A stretch of 64,000 nt of DNA from Lepidurus packardi (taxonomy: Eukaryota; Arthropoda; Branchiopoda; Notostraca; Triopsidae), in NCBI GenBank assembly GCA_023053545.1, contig JAKZAN010000007.1, positions 4,092,001-4,156,000 on the forward strand. The letters run 5' to 3'. Below the pieces are notes generated by a model. That model saw nothing but the letters and a program-made list of their open reading frames with translations. It made no database searches and was not told where the DNA came from. A program made the position numbers and the translations under genes. Positions 48,341-60,142 of the stretch are shown here, one piece after another; position 1 is the first letter of the stretch; every line of letters begins with the position of its first letter.

Positions 48341-48774
48341 CTTGCGTAAGAAAGTAAAAAGAAAGAAACATACATAGCTAATTGCCAGCTTGTTTTGCTT
48401 CTGGAAAGTACAACTTGTCACCAAAGTTGCTGTAGCAGCACAATGTCCCAAATCAAGTGGTCGAATTTTCGGAACAAGATTTCTCGAAAACGGCTTGTCA
48501 GATTTGAAAGCAACCTAAAACAAAAGTTCTGTTTTTAGCAGCTAGTGCACAATCAAAGGACACATTTTTAGGCAACGTATTTCCCACAGTTGCAAACTTG
48601 ATTTGCATGTTACTAATTTACTATTCATTGGAACAAAAGGTGGATTGGTTGCCCACCGGCTGTTAGTAGGCTAAAGCTTACTGTCAGAATTTTTTCATGA
48701 AATGTGCTGGTTTTAAAGAAAAGTTGTTCTGAAATTTCCCACGCTAACCGCGTATAGCCTGTACCAAACGAAAG

Positions 48775-49478
48775 TAGGGGAGACCTTGGACAGGGGGTAG
48801 GTTGAACAATTTTAGATACCTGAGCCATCTTTTGAAACAGAAATCCACTAAATCCACCTAACGTTCGTTTCACACAAACGCAGCAACTGAGAAAGTATGG
48901 GTGTACTCGTCAACTACTAAAAGTTACCGTTCTTTGTTTTTTCCGGTGGGTTTTCCAAACTTTTGGAAACAGAGATTTTGTCTTCAAAGAGTGGCGTTTG
49001 GTAAGTTATCTAAGTAGAAGTTTCAGTGGAGATAGCTGACTCTTTTGCCTTCAAAAGGAGCCCAGTTTTGAAACATTTAAATAACTGGTTACTGCCATGT
49101 CGCCATTTTTGTTCAGTGACCGTCGTCGGGGCAGGTCGGAGCAGGGCGGGCAAGCACGGCTGGTCTCGTTTCGATCTCGGGTCGAAAGCAAATCTAGACT
49201 AGTATGATTGTCACTGCCCAAGGTACCCCATCACTGCTCCATCACTGCCCGAGGTACCCCGCCGTCCTGCCCAACCCACCCCATGTTGGTGAATTTTGAG
49301 CGGCTCTTGTAGAAATTACATTTTAAAAATAAGGGCTAGAGCTAACTCGCTAAAAAAATATACGATACCTAAGACGGCAACGCTACTTTTAAACACCAAA
49401 ATTAGTTTCACGTCGTAATATAACGTCTTCTAGGCTCTCGAGAACGAAAACTGCCCAACGTGCCCCGGTCTCCCCTAT
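48775..49478. mobile_element. MITE-like element, 704 bp, TAGGGGAGACC inverted ends
   Basis: TAGGGGAGACC at 48775-48785 is matched by its exact reverse complement GGTCTCCCCTA at 49468-49478. Inside each end lies a further similar segment (GGGTAGGTTGAAC on the left, the complement of CTGCCCAACGTGCCCC on the right). Near 49214-49260 a CACTGCCCAAGGTACCCC unit is repeated. No transposase is present. Confidence 0.65.
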
Positions 49479-50264
49479 ACGTCTTAAAGGGAGCCTTAAT
49501 GCGTCTTGAAAGTTGTACATAGGGACGAGTCTGCAGGCAATGGCATTACTGCACGTACTCTTTAAATTAATTTAAGGCTAGTTGCACTTGACGTCGTTTA
49601 ATTCCTACGCCTGCTGCTGTGCCAATGTGGATGAAAGGTTTTAAATAAAACAGGGTAAATACATCTTTACTCCCACTGTCGTTGACGTGGGTATAGCCCG
49701 AGCGCAACTTATATTTAAGCGTAATCGACAGGAAGAAACACATCGTAAGTCAAAAGTAGCGAGTTGCTCATTCCCTATGCATTTTAAATCATGCTCAGCT
49801 CTTGGGCAAGAACAAAGAGAATACAAGAATACGTCACTCTTTTAGCTTTAGCTCCCTGAATAGTCTACAAGCTTTTCCAGGAGCACGACGTCATTACTAT
49901 GCAAGACTTTCTCAGGGGATTCTCACACTAATACACCAAACATACATGTAACAACTTGGAAGAATACGCTAGGCCTTTTAGTCTCGTTTGCAAGTATAAT
50001 TGCTGCCTCCACGACATCTGTAACACTAGGGTAATCTGCCCACTTCAGGGCAACGTAAACCGAGAGGGAGAAAAAAGAGTGAAAAGAAAGGAAGTCCGCG
50101 TCCTGGTCTCCTGATGGACAAGCAACGCTAATTAAATGGACGGGCAAGTTGGGCCACACTGAAACTCCCAACTTTCCTGTCTCGTTATTACAATCAACTT
50201 CTATCCTCTATGGAGTATAAAAAAGGTTCGCATCGAGATAAAAGGGTAGACTTTATTTTCGCAA

Positions 50265-50440
50265 TTATAGCTAATAATGAAATGAATAGGTAACAGTAGC
50301 TGCAATATGTAGCCTTGACATCTCGCATCTTATAATACTTTCTATACTATTTCCCAATTATAACTAATAATGAAATTAATAGCTAATACTGGCTTTAATA
50401 TTTCGCAATTACAGCTAATAGCTGACAATGAAAGTACAAA
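50265..50440. repeat. Imperfect short repeats of AATTATAGCTAATAATGAAA type
   Basis: Three related units occur near 50265, 50353 and 50403, each running AATTA(T/C)A(G/A)CTAATA and followed by variants of ATGAAATGAATAG. Low-complexity intergenic sequence. Confidence 0.5.
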
Positions 50441-51771
50441 CACGAAATAAAGCAATCAGAGTTGTAATTACGATTTGGGCATGGTGTCCAAAGCCAAATT
50501 CATTTCTTTAATCTCAGGACATGCGACAACACCTTTACACACAACTCGAACTCAACACTTTGCAGGATATTCGTGCAACTAACTGCCGAATGTGCTATAC
50601 TTGGTCAAATGTCGACTTCACCTGTTCGCAGGTTTACACAAATAGTGAAACCCTTTCAAAGCATTTCCCCTTCATAACAAGATCACTGTGGGTTCCTAAC
50701 AAGATTACCAACCGTTTTTAAGCTGCAACTCCCACTGGATTGGGAATCGCGCGTTCGAATTAAGCCCCCCTGGCAAACAGTTTCTATAAGTTCTAATATG
50801 AATCTCTTCAAACTTAAAATGGTATTTTCAGTGTCGGTCCATCTGCACCTGACCCTGGACAAAGTAGCGAATCAAGTTCTAACCGATGCGAGTTACTGTG
50901 AGATGAAGGCATTTTAAAAGTTACTCCTTCCATTCTGAACCGTTTCTCGAGTTACCAATTCTCTCTTTACGTCCATGGTTACTACTTCAGTTTATATAAC
51001 GCACTTCAGTTTAAATAACACAATTCCGAGTTTATATTTAGCCTACTGGGCTTAAAAATACATACCGTAGATAGTATACGCTTTAAAGAATTAATTAATG
51101 AATTTATCGCTTCAGGTTTAAAATTTCGTACCGTAAATAGAAATTTCCCAGTTCCCTCGAGATTTGACGAACAAGAAAATATCCCCTTGGAGGATGTTAA
51201 TTTAGGAAGTCCTTTGAATACAGGTTCAAAGTTTCCCAGAGCACATATTACCAAGGATGAAATTTATGACAAAAACACGACCAAAAGTCAAGCACGACTA
51301 GTTTTATAAGTAACCTTCTCGTTTTTTCTTGTTCTTTCCTTTCCTTTGTTTTCATTTTTCTTTTTCGTTGTTTACAGTTCGTACTTTAAGCTTGCTCGAC
51401 ATAACAGGTTCGGGGGTGGAATGGTTTAGCGTGTTTATTTACGAAGGTGGGACAATATGGCTGTTTTAACAAAAAGACTATAATTAAAGCCATTCAATAA
51501 CCCTTCTCCTAAATTGGCCTTTGCTTTTACAAAGTCCTCTGCTACAAATTACCAGGGGCGGGGTCGCTTATACCTCTAATCAACCCCACACAATAATTGC
51601 TACCAGCCCTAACGGTTCATATCCATTGGTACGATGATTGGTCTTGGTAGTTGCGTGTGCACTATGCTCACTATGTTAACTATGTTCCTCAGAACAGTTA
51701 TCCTTGTAAACAAGTAACTCTAAGGCTAAAGCCGCTTTTGGCCGTCTCTTAAGGTTCTTCCTCACAGTCCG

Positions 51772-52122
51772 ATGCTGACGCACGCCGCACGGCAAAGGCA
51801 TGCACACTTATTAAGTCTTTACATCTCATATTCTGACGTAGTCCAGGTTAATCCTGGCCCCCTAATTAAAACAGCACAACTGAACATTAATAATGCGATG
51901 GTTTCTCTCTTACAGTTCAGAACACAGTCAAGTCTGCAAAGTATATATGACGTCAATGCTTTACTTCCCAGCAAAACTCTCAGTAAAGACAGCTTGAAGA
52001 AAATAAACGTCTCATGGAATAGCATAATAAACCATCTGCGGGGGCAAAACTTGCCTAAGGAGGGGCTCCATCCTTCCTTCGTATGCGAGCAAGCCACACG
52101 ATACGTATCCATCGACGTTTAA
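51772..52122 (+). other. Possible retroelement remnant with a 2A-like motif
   Basis: A 116-codon frame contains Asp-Val-Val-Gln-Val-Asn-Pro-Gly-Pro after a Leu-rich run. The pattern resembles the (G)DVxxNPGP 2A-like motif often found at the start of CR1/L2-type non-LTR retrotransposon proteins. The rest of the frame shows no endonuclease or reverse-transcriptase motif, so this may be chance or a small relic. Confidence 0.25.
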
Positions 52123-55100
52123 AATGGACGAGAAAAACACCATCATCCGCCCACACTGAAAACTGATGCAACCATATGGGTCCCCATAAGCATGTATTGC
52201 CGTCCAATTTGCTTATTCATTTCATGATCGGGTTTTCCCTAATTGCATCTTTACCTTCAGTCCTAATAACTTATCAGAAGCGTGTTCCCTATAGAGGGTA
52301 TTTGGGGGTTAAGGGGGCCCCGTAAAGTAATATTACAGGCCAAAGTTTTAAGTTTGCAATAACCATACCAGATTATTAACTTGAACTTGGCGCATCCCAT
52401 CTCATCTTACTCTGGACAACAGATATATAAACTTGGAATTACGGCTCCTGCGAACTTTCCTGGCAATACGACCCCTGTGGCCCTACGTCCTCTATACATA
52501 AACCTCGATAGGAAATTCAATTACGGGACCGCAAAAGGCAAGGGCGAAAAAGGACCCAACCTCTCCAAGACATCGGTCTTTCTTTCATGCGGCGTGGTAT
52601 TTTCCACTTTCGAAATAGTTATTTCCCCCGGAGTTCCGGGTAACTCCATTAATAATCTTTTTAAACCCTTTTGATTGTGGAACTGACCAAAAATGAGGCC
52701 TGATCCCGTCTGCCAACTATGTGTTACAAAGCATGACAGAATTCTGCTTTTTTTTTTTGCAAGTCCTGTAATGGGTTGAGAGAGCATTTCTTTTCAGTAT
52801 GGCAGATTCTGATGTAACGACAAAGACTCTATAAAGAGAAAGAAAGGTAGCACTGGAAACCATCTTGGGTCAGGCTCGACTTGCAGCGTTACTCCAATTG
52901 ACTTTTGTTTAGCTCAACAAGGAAAACTTGGGGATCGAGTGAAACGACTTCTGTTCCGAGTTTTTTATGTTTGCTCCAGCATGCCTAATAGCTGATTCCT
53001 ATCCTAGTCATTACGAGAGATATGGGCTGTAATTATTGATATCTCTTTCGTTATTTTGGGACGACGAAGCCTGCAACTGTACCAGTAAATTATATAAACC
53101 TCGTTTATAGCATCAATAGCAGACAAATCTCACTTCTAAGACAATTCCCTACAAAAGTTCCGTTTCTTTAATGAATGTTTTTAATTAATAATCTCCGTTG
53201 AGTTGAACTGTAAGGTAAGCAGGGCAAAGGCTACACCTGACCCAAGTCGGTGCTTGTTTACATTTGTTTTTCTCGCCTTGCGGTGCTGTAGTATCCCATC
53301 CAATATATTGCAATCATATAGCGCTCGATTGTTTTTTCTTCATTTTCGAGTAGTCGATATTAGACTGGTGTAACCGAAGCTAAAAAGCAAGTTCTGCAAC
53401 GACCCTCCAAAAAGTCCCTTACAGTTGCCAATCCCAATACCCTCCTAACAGTTAAAATTCTCAAGAAAAGTCCATAAGTATTGCCCTTGCTACTAGTGAC
53501 TAGGAAGATACTTATGTGCTAACTCCAAGCACGAAGTTAAATTTTTTATCGCTAGACTCGCTGGACAAGTTACGGACAAAGGGATTATAGCTGCAAAATC
53601 GTTGCCTTTGATTTTGTGCCAAATCCCTCCCACCGCTGCTATCCGGCGCAAAACTTTGCAATCCATGGAGCACGTGACGACAATGCCGGGAAGGACTGTA
53701 TACATTTACAAGCTACCTCGTCAATTTCTCGAGCCTTTTTAAAGTTTGAAAGCCTGCTCCAGCTTTTCGTTCAGTATGTGTGTCAAAACACACATAATTT
53801 TACTTTATGTCCAAATTTATGTGCATACAGTTGCTAGAAATTCAGAACTCAGCTCACATTAAGCAGAAACTAAAGAGGTTCTGTGACGTGTATCTAGTCT
53901 TGTTCCTTTAATGAGTATTGGCGTTCGTGCAAGGAACAACCTCACCGGTATAAACCATAGCCGAAGCTAGTGCCACTCGTATGTATGGTACTTGAAGTTC
54001 ATGGATCAATACGGGAGTCCAGGTGCAAGAGACGTGTTAGGGCTGCAGAGGCAATGGGAGTTAGAGAAGAAGAAAAAATCACCGACTGTTCCGCCTACAT
54101 ACTTTCTAGCTGCATATTGTCAAGGTCCTAATAGGTCTCCCTAGTACACGATTTCCAGGCCTAGTTTAAAAGCTACTGTAAAGCAAAGTATGAATACATG
54201 ATTCCGCCTTTAGAGGGGGCGGAAGTCAACAAGAAACGAAGGATGACGCATCTAGTTTTTGGTAACGCACGTCCTTCAGCTTGGATTGACCTTTGCGACC
54301 TGATGTTTTTAACTTTTACGGTCGCTTCCATGCCAGGATACACACGTGTCATTAACCAAGTTTCCTTGTATTTTCCAGGCTGAAGCCCGGCGTGTATGCG
54401 CACGCTATCAAGACTATATTGACTTGGTCATTAAACACAGCCTTGCAAATCCTGAGGGAGGGAGATTTAGCTCGATGACAACTGGTGCACGAGCAGATGA
54501 GCAATGGAGCGGACGCAGAAGTGGATTGTTTTACAGACACTGAGCAAACTTTTCGTTATAGCAAAATTAGATAATTTCCTATAACTATCCTTCGTTCAAA
54601 ACACAAACTTAGGCACTTACTGAAAATCCTTCGCAATAAGCTAAACTTGGGGCTTCCAACAATTGACAACCAATCCCACCCCCGCTTACTTAAATTGCAT
54701 CGCCGGACACCTTCCCGAATTACTTAACTGTTTCCTTTCAACTGTATTACAGTCATTAGCCACGTTTTCCTTCAACTGTACTAAAAAGGGACGTAAAAAA
54801 ATTTCCCGTCAATCGAACTGAAGCCATAAGCCACGTGGCAAGGTTGCGGAACAAACGTATGGGTCACACGTGTAAATATTTGTGCACGTCATAAGCCACG
54901 TTTGATTAGCCTTGAAATCAAATATGATATAGAAAGCCAGAGTTAAATTTCTACTGTACTGTAAACTTGTGTTTGTCCCTTTTTATTCCCACTCAATTTG
55001 TTAAAACGAACAGCTTGCTTTAAGTAGAAAGAAAATAACTATTCCAGTGCTCATGTGGAAAATGCGCGTCTCTACATTTTCCCCAACTTGTATGGAAACT

Positions 55101-55631
55101 AGTATTAAAGTTCTGGCCAAAGGAAACATGTGTAGGGTATTTCCAAAAAATTACATTGTTTGTATAATAAAAAAGGCAGAATATGAACAATGTAAACCAA
55201 ATGCTAGCGTTTCCACAATATCCCACGTCGATTTTGCGGTAAAGAAGTATCTTTATGCCATCTAGTGGAGCTCGTGACAACTTCACGTCAAAAGTACGTT
55301 TAGTGTAGTAAACCGCACATTGAACGGTGCTGCAGCATGGCAAAAAGGGACTAAAAATTCTTATTCCTTTCATAATATAATCAAATTGTATTGTAATTCA
55401 TGGAATATATTTGTCTACAGAAGTAGGTTACGTCTGTTAATATTCGTCTTCCACAAGTCTTTTACATAGAGTTCCGTGTTATGAAAATGTTTCACATTAT
55501 GGAAATAAATCATACACAGAAAAACGAACCCAGTTCTATAGATTTTCTTATTAAAATATTTTTAAATTATCTTTTTCTGTTTCTTTTAACTGCTTGTTTA
55601 AATTTTATGAAATCACATTGAGAAATAGTAC

Positions 55632-55690
55632 GACATCAGTGCCATCTTGGGATAAAAAAGTAACTATTTGGAGTACACCGTGGCCTTAAA
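55632..55690. repeat. Solo arm of the MITE family
   Basis: CATCAGTGCCATCTTGGGAT and GGAGTACACCGTGGCCTTAAA match, in reverse complement, the terminal arm of the 28.0/37.5-kb elements. It has the cleanest version of the terminal TTTAAGGCCACGGTGTACT. Confidence 0.55.
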
Positions 55691-58600
55691 CGGAAACCAG
55701 TCATGCTTACGAAAACATAAGCTTTGAATCTGCGTTTCTTTTTTTTTTAACTCCAAATCTGTTTCATGCCATTATCACTTTAAAATTAACAACAGCGTGA
55801 AAAATGAACATGCACAGTCAAATCACGAACAAACCTCGTCTACTTATTCACGTCGCTGTCACTGATCACGGTTGTGATTGCGGCTTAGCGTTTTCATTTT
55901 TCGCTAGAATGAAACAAACCTAATGCCAAGAACAAGCAAGGATTGGTTTAAAAAATGCCCTTCATAGCAGTAAAACATGAAGAGTACAATAAATTCGCAC
56001 CTCGAGTGTCACCATAGGCAACTAAATAGGTCCGGAAACCGACAAGTGTCATGCGCCTTCTTTTATTTTCCTTTCCACTAGCCGAATGTCAATCTGACAT
56101 CCGCCTCTCGTGCTGTTTTGCTTAACCCACCAACCTGAACAATATTCGATCAATACGAGACCTCTTGGCATGCCACGCACTTTTTTTTTCTTCCTTCCTT
56201 TCACATCACTCATCAATTCACCTTTGTCGCAACAGCCGCCCATTTCTCATTACGAACCTCCACTCTTTCCCTCTACATCTATCACGATTCACTTCCTAAA
56301 GAAGCTTACTGCTCTCTTGGCCGACTCGCACTATAGCATCTGTCTTGACCAGCCACAAAATACAAAACCTATGCTTTCCAAACTCCTTCATTCATCTTTC
56401 TTGTTTTCCCTCCTATTCCCCTACGACCTCTTCTCTTAAGATCCCGACTAGTTCGTAAGCACTCCACAGAACTCGCTTAACCTACCGAAATAGCGTCTCA
56501 ACTCATGAAAATACGTCATTTTTAAGCCTCCAATCTCTCCAGTTCAGACCTTCTACCTCAATCTTTCAGACCTTCAATCTCAATGCGTTACAGAAAGATT
56601 GAAGGCTTATTAACAAAGGTCATGACCCATATAAACCTCTCCAAATATCACACACCAATTTGCACAAATCGGAAAAACCCTCCGTAACCTTTTTCTCTTT
56701 TGCAATCTTTCTGTGGTTCAGGAAAATAAAAAGGTCTCCGCCTCAAAACCACCGGCACTTGCGTCAGAGTCCATCGATTAAACCCAGGGAAACCTACGTC
56801 AATAACCCCCACCCCCCTCTTTCAATCTCCGTTCATAACATCTTTAAATTAGGCACGCCTCAGGTACGAAATGCCGATGCATACCTCTATTAATAATTTC
56901 CTACAATGTCCCACAATCCAAGTCTTCTATACGGGTTTTTATTACCTCCCCAACACATTTGGTCGACATCGCTTGCAGGGTTTCGTCAAACCGATGTGAT
57001 TAATCTCGATTCCATGGCAAAGATCAACGGCAACACGTTGAATATGTGCGGTAGAAAATAACTTTGTATTCCTAGAAATTTGTACGGGTTTCCTTATTGA
57101 TCATTTTTGGATCGATTGGAACCTTTGAGAAAGCTCTATCCGCTAGTTAAAACAATGACCGTCGGAAAGGAAAACCCAAATCGGCTTTGAGGATCGAATC
57201 AGTCACCTGACGAGCACGGAAAAAAAATCTCCTGGACGATGCTTTGCGCTAGCGAGAAAGAAGAGCCAGCTAAGCAAGTTTCAGAAAAACCAAACGCGGT
57301 TGTCTTAGAAACGTCTTCCGGCTGCTAAGCTGGGCCCTATTCTATATCAAGTTCTTTCCAATACATCGGACGCTTTTTCGGGTCTTCACGTACTTGTTTT
57401 CCCCAAGTTCTCCAACCCGAAACAGAACTAAAATAGAGGAAAAAAATAACGAGACAGCGGGAAGGGAAAATCCAAATGAGAGCCTCACTCCTTTTGGTTC
57501 TCTCTACTCTTTATGCTTTCAGTGAATGACATTGCCAAGCAAGATGTCAGGACGTCTAATTAACGGCGCCATTCCTGCCCGAAAGAAAACAGCAGGAAAT
57601 CATTACGAATAGGACACACGATCCACGTACGCACAGTACGGCCGCTTTGGGAGCCAGGACGAAACCTTAAGATGGAAAGTGTCATCCAAATCTTCCATTG
57701 TCCTATCTTCCCAATGTTCGCTGTTACTTAGCAATTCTTTTCGTTAACATTGATAGCATCCCTCTCGTCATTCGTCACTAAGTCATAGGAAATGTACCGG
57801 GAAATTCCGGTACGTAAACTTAATGTTGTACGCAAATTAATGTATGCAAACTCGACTTACAGAGTTAACTTCTAGTCCTCGTCTACACCCCACTTCAAAG
57901 CGTGGCAAAAACATAAATTTAACCTTCGCAGCTCAGAACTCAATTTTCGCAACAAAAATGTTGCCATTTATCAGGTACACTAAAAGGAGTCCGTAAAACA
58001 ACGCTAGCGATCATATTACCAAACCCAATACGGAAACTTTCATGAAAAGAAAGCACTTAGCTAAAAACGTATTCTATTAAAAAAATAATAAAAAAATTCA
58101 ATGCAATGTCTCTTCGAGTGAAACTGTCACACAAATATGCAGGCGCCGCGAAGTCACGTAAGTAGAAGTTTTAAAAGTGGCTCAGCCAATATGCAAATGG
58201 GCACTTCTTTGGGGTACGGAACACGATTCACCAAAGCATGGAACACGACAATTTGTCTTCCTTTTCAGTTCTCTTCACTCCTTTCTTTATTTGGCCCCGC
58301 TTTTCGTAAGAAATGACACAAGAAAAATAAAAAAAAGTTTGGTTCGGAAGTATGTCGCCGGGCAAAACGCCCGTCCTTGCAAGCGTGATACGGTTTGATT
58401 CTGGCGACTTCCAAACCTTAGGGTTATTTGCTTGTTCTGAGAGAAGTACCGAAAGGGAAGACAAAATAGCCCCCATTTCACCTAAACACGCAACGCTATG
58501 CATTTCTCTGAATGGCAAGTCTGACAACCGCCGTAAGGTTCGTATCGCCCCAAATCTTCGTTCTAGTAATTAACTCTTGCAGGCCTTATCATCTCCCAGC

Positions 58601-59303
58601 TTTGGCACAAGTTCAACTCTCTCTCACTCTCTCTCTTCGATATATCTATTCACTAGTCATTCTTAACTAGGGACCGCCAAGCTCAAATTTGGTTGAGTGA
58701 AAACACTACACCTTCCCTTTCCACCCGAGAAAATTATCCTCTGGAAAAGCTGGAGTACAAAGAACAAGCAATTGATGGGATTGGCTTTGGTGAAACGCGA
58801 GTAATGGAAGCCGAGTTAGATAGCGCGACTCTCCATTAGCATCTCTTTTTGTATACATTATCAAGGAGTCGGGGAAGCTGACCTTCTCTTCCAGTGGCTG
58901 GATACTTTTCCAAAATAGCTTTCTCCTTTGCAACCTGTGCCAAGTCAAATTCCCTAAGCAGCTGCTCTTCTGTTGTGTTTGCTTTTGGGGGCCTCTAGCC
59001 ACACCAAACAAACTTCGCACAGCCCCGCATCAACAAGTCTATACCGTTTTTTGTGGCTCTTCCGTTCACGTTCCGAAAATTCCCCCGAAAACTTAATTTT
59101 CCCGTTAACTCCCTTTTAACCTTCACTTCCCTTTTAATTCCCGTTATAAATTGGACAGGGATGCCTGAAATGGAAGCTCATACAGGCCGGAGGAATGGGA
59201 GGCATGCAATAAGGCATCACTTTTCTTCTAGCCATACAAAAGGAATGCGCACACAGAAGCACAAAAGCTTGGAAGTTAATCACAACGAATCCATTGATCT
59301 AAC

Positions 59304-60142
59304 CTTTCAGGCTGCCTCCGCTGACGTAAGGGCGACGCCGGCACCGCGAGAAACTGCAAGTTTCCTTCATCTTCAGTAGCATCGGTACACGGCCCGTTCT
59401 TCGACGAAGTCACGGGGATGAACTCATCCAAGGATTCGCGGGCGAGGACCGCAATGGTGGGTAGATCCTTCCGTGGCGTACAAGGGTAACTCTGACTGAA
59501 ATCGGGCGACGCATTCCGTCCTCCGACTGCCCCCTCGGAGAAGAAACCTTCTCGCAGCTCCGTACGACTCAGCCCCGCATAGACGGAGGACTCGGGTGTC
59601 GTGCAGATCGAAGAATTGTCGAGTGCATCCACCGTCTCCGAGCTACAAGACGCCGAGCCTATTGCTGGTGTGTTCGACTCGCTTGTCGTGGTCCATACGT
59701 TGCTTGTACAAGCTTCCGTCAAATCTATGTCACTCCAGTGCCGCGAAGTCACGCGGCACGTGACGATCCTCCCTGTAAGTGGTCCCTCAGGGGCTGTACA
59801 TCTACTGCAGTAATCCTCGTCATCCTCCCCATCCAAATCGACATGGCGTACCTGACCTTCGCCGTCGTCGAACGTCGTGGACCTGGGCGACCACTGCTCC
59901 GATTGACTTAGACTCCGTCCATGGTGCGGATGAATGTGGTGGTGGTGGCCGGCGATCCCTGGGCGATGGTGGGCCTCGCAATCAGAGCCTTCAGCGGCTG
60001 CTACGGTCTCGGCTTCGCTCACACTTTGGGCGCGGGTTAATACCGTAGGACGGTTCCATTTCCGGCGCACGGCGTAGTGACGTCGATGCGGGAAGCTGTT
60101 GCAAGCATATGACGGACGTCGTAACCGGGGGCTTTCCGCCAT
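59304..60142 (-). CDS. 280-codon exon, candidate distal N-terminus of rdgA
   Basis: An ATG at 60142 (MAESPRLRRPSYACNSF) has an in-frame TGA 15 nt upstream. The frame runs 279 codons to a phase-2 donor (GAAAG|GTTAGA) at 59304. The composition is Ser/Thr-, acidic- and His-rich (a HHHHIHPHH run) with many short phosphorylation-like motifs (RAQSVSEAE, RSLSQSEQ). It resembles the style of the rdgA N-terminal exon but has no named domain. The next long minus-strand frame, at 35833, has a CAG acceptor of exactly matching phase, and nothing gene-like intervenes. Joined, they would give a 2294-aa protein in which HLLLLLVPGLLRVQIA precedes the shorter-form start Met. Alternatively this is the first exon of a separate gene. 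The coding nature is clear; the assignment to rdgA is inference. Confidence 0.6.

Larger units (their letters stand above)
35834..59303 (-). other. Possible giant rdgA intron, otherwise non-genic
   Basis: About 23.5 kb without a convincing gene on either strand. It lies between the long rdgA exon (acceptor CAG at 35836-35834) and the 59.3-60.1 kb exon (donor GTTAGA at 59303). The donor and acceptor phases agree. The stretch contains inverted-repeat transposon arms, a 40-A tract, a GGGGAGACC-type MITE and several imperfect short repeats. If the upstream exon is not part of rdgA, this is ordinary intergenic DNA. Confidence 0.45.
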
